A DNA stretch of 64,000 nucleotides from Pseudopedobacter sp044361595 (GTDB lineage Bacteria > Bacteroidota > Bacteroidia > Sphingobacteriales > Sphingobacteriaceae): positions 1 to 64,000 of the forward strand of contig JBIKIN010000018.1 of NCBI GenBank assembly GCA_044361595.1, written 5' to 3'. Under the pieces are notes generated by a model. That model was not told the DNA's origin. It saw nothing but the letters and a program-made list of their open reading frames with translations, and made no database searches. The translations under genes were made by a program, and so were the position numbers. Below are positions 60,568 through 64,000 of this stretch, piece by piece. Position 1 is the stretch's first letter. The number at the start of each line of letters is the position of its first letter.

Positions 60568-62973
60568 CTAATTCCTCAACGGTTTCCCCTTAGTTATAAT
60601 AGATTGAATTCTTTCTAAAGTCTTTTTCTCTCCGCAAAGCGATAAGAATGCTTCTCTTTCTAAATCCAGTAAATATTGTTCGGTTACGAAAGTAGGTGCT
60701 GATAAATCGCCACCGCACATGACATAAGCTAATTTTTGAGAGATTTTTTGATCGTGGTCTGAAATGTAATTTCCAGAACGCATGGTGTTAGCTCCTGCAT
60801 ACATCATTCCTAATCCGTATTTACCTAATACTTTAATATCGGTTCTTCTAACGGGTTGCGTATAACCTGCATTAGCTAGTTCTAAAGCCTTCTCTTTAGC
60901 ATTGGCAATAAGCCTGCTCCTATTCATTGATATAGAAAACTTATCTTTTTGTAAATAGCCTAAATCGTAAGCTTCTAAACCCGATGTTGAAACCTTAGCC
61001 ATTGCAATGGTTAAGAATTTATCTTTTAATATATTTTGTTCTATTTGATCGGCTCCAAATTGGTCAGATGCTCTTAAAGCAAATTCTTTGGTTCCGCCTC
61101 CTCCAGGGATTAATCCTACACCAAACTCTACCAAACCCATATAAGTTTCGGCACTTAATTGAACGTGGTCGGCATGTAAAGTAAACTCGCATCCACCACC
61201 TAAAGCTAGATTATGTGGCGCAACTACTACCGGAATAGATGAATATCTAATTCGCATCGAGGTGTTTTGAAACATCTTAATAGCCATATTTACCTCGTCC
61301 CATTCTTGCTCAACTGCCATCATAAAAATCATCCCCACGTTAGCACCAGCAGAGAAATTAGCACCATCGTTTCCAATGACTAAACCTCTATAATCTTTCT
61401 CTGCGATATCTATGGCTTTATTAATTCCTGCTAAAACTTCGCCACCAATGGTATTCATTTTAGTGTGGAATTCTAGGTTTAAAATACCATCGCCTAAATC
61501 TGTAAGCGTGGTTCCTGCATTTTTCCAGATGGTTTTATTTGCTCTAATATTATCCAAGACAATAAATGCATCCTGCCCTGGAATAGCTTTATAAGATTTT
61601 GAAGGAATATCGTAATAAGATTTATTTCCATTTTCGATTTTGTAGAAAGATGTATGTCCGGCTGCTAACATTTCGGTTACCCAAACTGCAGGAGTTTTCC
61701 CGTTTGCTTTCATCATTTCTACGCCTTCTTTAACACCTACGGCATCCCAAACTTCAAACGGACCTAGCTCCCATCCAAAACCTGCTCGCATGGCATCATC
61801 TATACGATAAGTTTCGTCTGATATTTCTGGAATACGATTAGAAACATATTCGAATAATCCGGAAAAAGATATTCTAAAAAATTCCGCTGCTTTATCTTTT
61901 CCGGCTGCAAAAACCTTCATTCTTTGACGAAGATTTTCTACCGGTTTTGTAGCCTCTAAAGTGGCTGATTTAACTTTATTTTGTGAACGATATTCTAATG
62001 TCTTAAGGTCTAAGGCTAGAATCTCTGTTTTGCCATTAGCGTCTTTTGTTTTCTTGTAAAAACCTTGACCAGTTTTATCTCCCAGCCATTTGTTTTCTTG
62101 CATTTTCTTCACATACTCTGGTAAAACAAAAACTTCTTTTTGCTCGTCGTTTGGTACGTTTTGCGCTAAACCGTTAGATACGTTAATCATGGTATCTAAA
62201 CCTACCACATCTGTAGTACGGAAAGTTGCAGATTTTGGTCGGCCTAAAGCAGGACCAGTAAATTTGTCTACTTCTTCTACGGTTAAATCCATTTTTTCTA
62301 CCAAATGCAATAGCGACATGATAGAGTAAACGCCTACTCGGTTTGCAATAAAAGCTGGCGTATCTTTACATAAAACAGTTGTCTTACCTAAAAATTTATC
62401 GCCATAATGCATTAAAAAATCAACAATTTCTGGATCTGTATTTGGCGTAGGAATAATTTCTAGTAATTTTAAGTAACGTGGCGGATTAAAGAAATGCGTT
62501 CCGCAGAAATGCTTTTTAAAATCATCCGACCGTCCTTCGGCCATCATGTGAATAGGAATTCCAGAAGTATTAGAAGTGATTAAAGTCCCTGGTTTTCTAA
62601 ACTTTTCTACCTGATCGTAAACTATTTTTTTGATATTCAAATTTTCTACCACGACCTCAATTGTCCAATCGCAATTGGCAATATCTTTCATATTGTCTTC
62701 AAAATTTCCAGTTTTAATTTTGTTTAAAACTGATTTATTATAGACAGGTGAAGGATTGGATTTGGCTGCAAAAGCTAAAGCATCGTTCACTATTCTATTT
62801 CTAACAACAGGTTTTTCTAATGTTAAACCTTTAGCTTTTTCTGCATCGTTTAATTCTTTAGGAACGATATCTAAAAGCAAAACTTCTAATCCAATATTTG
62901 CAAAGTGACAGGCTATACGTGAACCCATAATCCCCGACCCTAGTACTGCTACTTTTTTGATTGTTCTTTTCAT
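60568..62973 (-). CDS. fadN: 3-hydroxyacyl-CoA dehydrogenase / enoyl-CoA hydratase, FadN type
   Basis: Bifunctional beta-oxidation enzyme, 801 residues. The NAD Rossmann fold is at the N-terminus (VAVLGSGIMGSRIACHFANIGLEVLLLD), followed by HADH motifs TSNTSGIPI, GTHFFNPPRYLKLLEIIP and FIANRVGVY. The crotonase domain is C-terminal (ANFSAGANVGMIFM, LGGGCEFTLHADH, VGLIPGGGGTKEFALR). This order (HADH first, hydratase last) is that of Bacillus FadN and opposite to E. coli FadB. The gene order fadN-fadA-dehydrogenase equals the Bacillus fadNAE set. Confidence 0.92.
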   Translation of the reverse strand: MKRTIKKVAVLGSGIMGSRIACHFANIGLEVLLLDIVPKELNDAEKAKGLTLEKPVVRNRIVNDALAFAAKSNPSPVYNKSVLNKIKTGNFEDNMKDIANCDWTIEVVVENLNIKKIVYDQVEKFRKPGTLITSNTSGIPIHMMAEGRSDDFKKHFCGTHFFNPPRYLKLLEIIPTPNTDPEIVDFLMHYGDKFLGKTTVLCKDTPAFIANRVGVYSIMSLLHLVEKMDLTVEEVDKFTGPALGRPKSATFRTTDVVGLDTMINVSNGLAQNVPNDEQKEVFVLPEYVKKMQENKWLGDKTGQGFYKKTKDANGKTEILALDLKTLEYRSQNKVKSATLEATKPVENLRQRMKVFAAGKDKAAEFFRISFSGLFEYVSNRIPEISDETYRIDDAMRAGFGWELGPFEVWDAVGVKEGVEMMKANGKTPAVWVTEMLAAGHTSFYKIENGNKSYYDIPSKSYKAIPGQDAFIVLDNIRANKTIWKNAGTTLTDLGDGILNLEFHTKMNTIGGEVLAGINKAIDIAEKDYRGLVIGNDGANFSAGANVGMIFMMAVEQEWDEVNMAIKMFQNTSMRIRYSSIPVVVAPHNLALGGGCEFTLHADHVQLSAETYMGLVEFGVGLIPGGGGTKEFALRASDQFGADQIEQNILKDKFLTIAMAKVSTSGLEAYDLGYLQKDKFSISMNRSRLIANAKEKALELANAGYTQPVRRTDIKVLGKYGLGMMYAGANTMRSGNYISDHDQKISQKLAYVMCGGDLSAPTFVTEQYLLDLEREAFLSLCGEKKTLERIQSIITKGKPLRN

Positions 62974-62988
62974 AAAAAATAAATATTT

Positions 62989-63423
62989 CTATTCTTGTTT
63001 ATAATTGGTGGTTAATTCGTTAATAGTTTTCAAAGAATTAACTAATTGTGTCTTATCTTTTTCTGAGATATGTTTGTTTAAATAATCGTTAAACTTTTTT
63101 ACTACAACACGGGCTAAATGTCTTTTCTCTTTGCCAAGTGGCGTAAGTAATATCCTTACCGATCTTTTATCAGTTGCATGTTCTTCTTTATAAATTAAAC
63201 CGTCGGCTTCTAGTGTTTTGAGCATTCTACTTAAACTGGTAGATTTTAATCCTAATAAAGCAGCAACCTCAGAAACGGTAGTCCCCTCTATATCGTCTAT
63301 ATTGATAAGTAGGTAACCGATAGATTGTGTAATCCCAAACTCCGAAGCCAATTGATTATAGGTATTAGCAATATTTTGCCAGGTAACTTTTAGAAAATAA
63401 TCTATTGTTTCTTGATGTTTCAT
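62989..63423 (-). CDS. MarR family transcriptional regulator
   Basis: 144 residues: helix LKVTWQNIANTYNQLASEFGITQSIGYLL, recognition helices TTVSEVAALLGLKSTSLSRMLKTLEADGLI, wing YKEEHATDKRSVRILLTPLGKEK. It is the first gene of the fad operon, 15 bp upstream of fadN, so it probably controls the operon in response to acyl-CoA or an aromatic acid, as MarR-type regulators of degradative operons do. Confidence 0.9.
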   Translation of the reverse strand: MKHQETIDYFLKVTWQNIANTYNQLASEFGITQSIGYLLINIDDIEGTTVSEVAALLGLKSTSLSRMLKTLEADGLIYKEEHATDKRSVRILLTPLGKEKRHLARVVVKKFNDYLNKHISEKDKTQLVNSLKTINELTTNYKQE

Positions 63424-63592
63424 TAAAGAATTTAAATTGGTATTTCAAATATAGGAATCTTAAATTTACTATGCAAGCATAATAAATTTTAAAAATGTAA
63501 AAATGTTTTTGGATTAATAGTTGGGTTGTAAACCCGGTTTATCAAACTAAGTGGATTAAATTCCTTATAAGCCTCAAAATATATAGCGATAA

Positions 63593-64000
63593 ATGATTTT
63601 ATTAGTAGACGATAAACCTGAAAATTTATATGCACTTGAAAAATTACTTGAATCTAAAAACTTTAAAGTAGACACGGCAAACTCTGGAGAAGAGGCATTA
63701 ACCAAAGTTTTAAGTAATGATTATAGATTAATTATTTTAGATGTTCAAATGCCAGGGATGGACGGTTTTGAGGTAGCCGAGCATTTATCTGGCTTTAAAA
63801 AATCTAAAGATATCCCAATTATCTTTCTATCTGCAGTTAATACAAACAAGCAATTTATTACTAAAGGATATGCATCTGGAGGAATAGATTACATTACCAA
63901 ACCTGTAGATCCAGACATACTGCTTTTAAAGGTTAACACCTTTGTAAGATTGTATGAACAAACCATAGCCTTAAAAAAAGTCCAAAAAAACCTACAGATT
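63593..64000 (+). CDS. response regulator receiver domain protein (partial at right edge)
   Basis: 136 codons from ATG 63593 (a TAA directly precedes it in frame), cut by the window end. A complete REC domain is present: MILLVDDKPENLYALEKLL with Asp6-Asp7, phospho-acceptor Asp50 in LIILDVQMPGMDGFE, Ser/Thr switch in IIFLSAV and Lys103 in YITKPVDPDILLLKV. After it FVRLYEQTIALKKVQKNLQI looks like the start of a coiled-coil linker, as in receiver-histidine-kinase proteins. Confidence 0.88.
   Translation, partial: MILLVDDKPENLYALEKLLESKNFKVDTANSGEEALTKVLSNDYRLIILDVQMPGMDGFEVAEHLSGFKKSKDIPIIFLSAVNTNKQFITKGYASGGIDYITKPVDPDILLLKVNTFVRLYEQTIALKKVQKNLQI

Overview
The window is low-GC, gene-dense DNA from a member of the Bacteroidota, most likely a Pedobacter-like Sphingobacteriaceae. 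The evidence is the 16S 5' end on the minus strand at the left edge, the TTG-N19/20-TAnnTTTG promoters typical of the phylum, a type IX secretion C-terminal domain, a BamD-omega-CoaBC-DUF4835-RecN cluster, GIN (DUF2807) proteins, a ClpC/ClpX/ClpP set and a Bacteroidota-type FabI. Most of it is chromosomal housekeeping DNA. Accessory DNA sits at about 8.3-9.4, 24.9-27.0, 46.0-46.8 and 53.6-56.9 kb.

Layout. 1-1.3 kb: 5' end of an rRNA operon running off the left edge, with two tandem promoters. 1.3-6 kb (minus): AMP nucleosidase, clpX-clpP, trigger factor and tRNA-Leu. 6-11.7 kb: a metal-receptor-like binding protein divergent from a GT-C mannosyltransferase, a broken lipoprotein gene whose 5' end carries six 10-bp repeats, a GtrA protein, a T9SS-exported protein and a DUF3820 protein. 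11.9-17.8 kb (plus): the envelope, coenzyme A and DNA-repair cluster bamD-rpoZ-coaBC-DUF4835-recN, then fabI. 17.9-23.3 kb: a lipoprotein, clpC and ettA. 23.8-28.6 kb: a GH105 glycosidase, an S41 protease remnant, a hipBA module with an operator array, an aldo/keto reductase and two tiny membrane proteins. 28.6-45.9 kb: TIGR02757, DUF4251, a cystathionine synthase/lyase, proS, a lipoprotein plus OmpP1-like porin pair, ribE-accC, a GAF histidine kinase, threonine aldolase, a transglutaminase, two identical tRNA-Lys genes, two GIN proteins, a glycosyltransferase and recQ.

45.9-53.5 kb: a 970-bp repeat-rich gap with a possible 56-residue ORF, a TolB-propeller/amidohydrolase, a sialate O-acetylesterase and an acyltransferase. 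53.6-56.9 kb: a small accessory island with an orphan lipoprotein, a HEPN-like protein, a truncated HigA-type antitoxin embedded between two repeat copies, and a RelE-type toxin-antitoxin pair bracketed by near-identical hairpins. 56.9-63.4 kb (minus): a beta-oxidation operon marR-fadN-fadA-(four-helix-bundle)-acyl-CoA dehydrogenase. Both of its spacers carry the same repeat pair, and one of them additionally holds the four-helix-bundle gene. The right edge cuts a response regulator.

The items I find most worth pursuing are the out-of-frame 10-bp repeat tract at the start of a lipoprotein gene (phase-variation-like), the filled and empty versions of a repeat-bounded spacer in the fad operon, the four-site HipB operator array, and the truncated antitoxin fused to an intergenic repeat.
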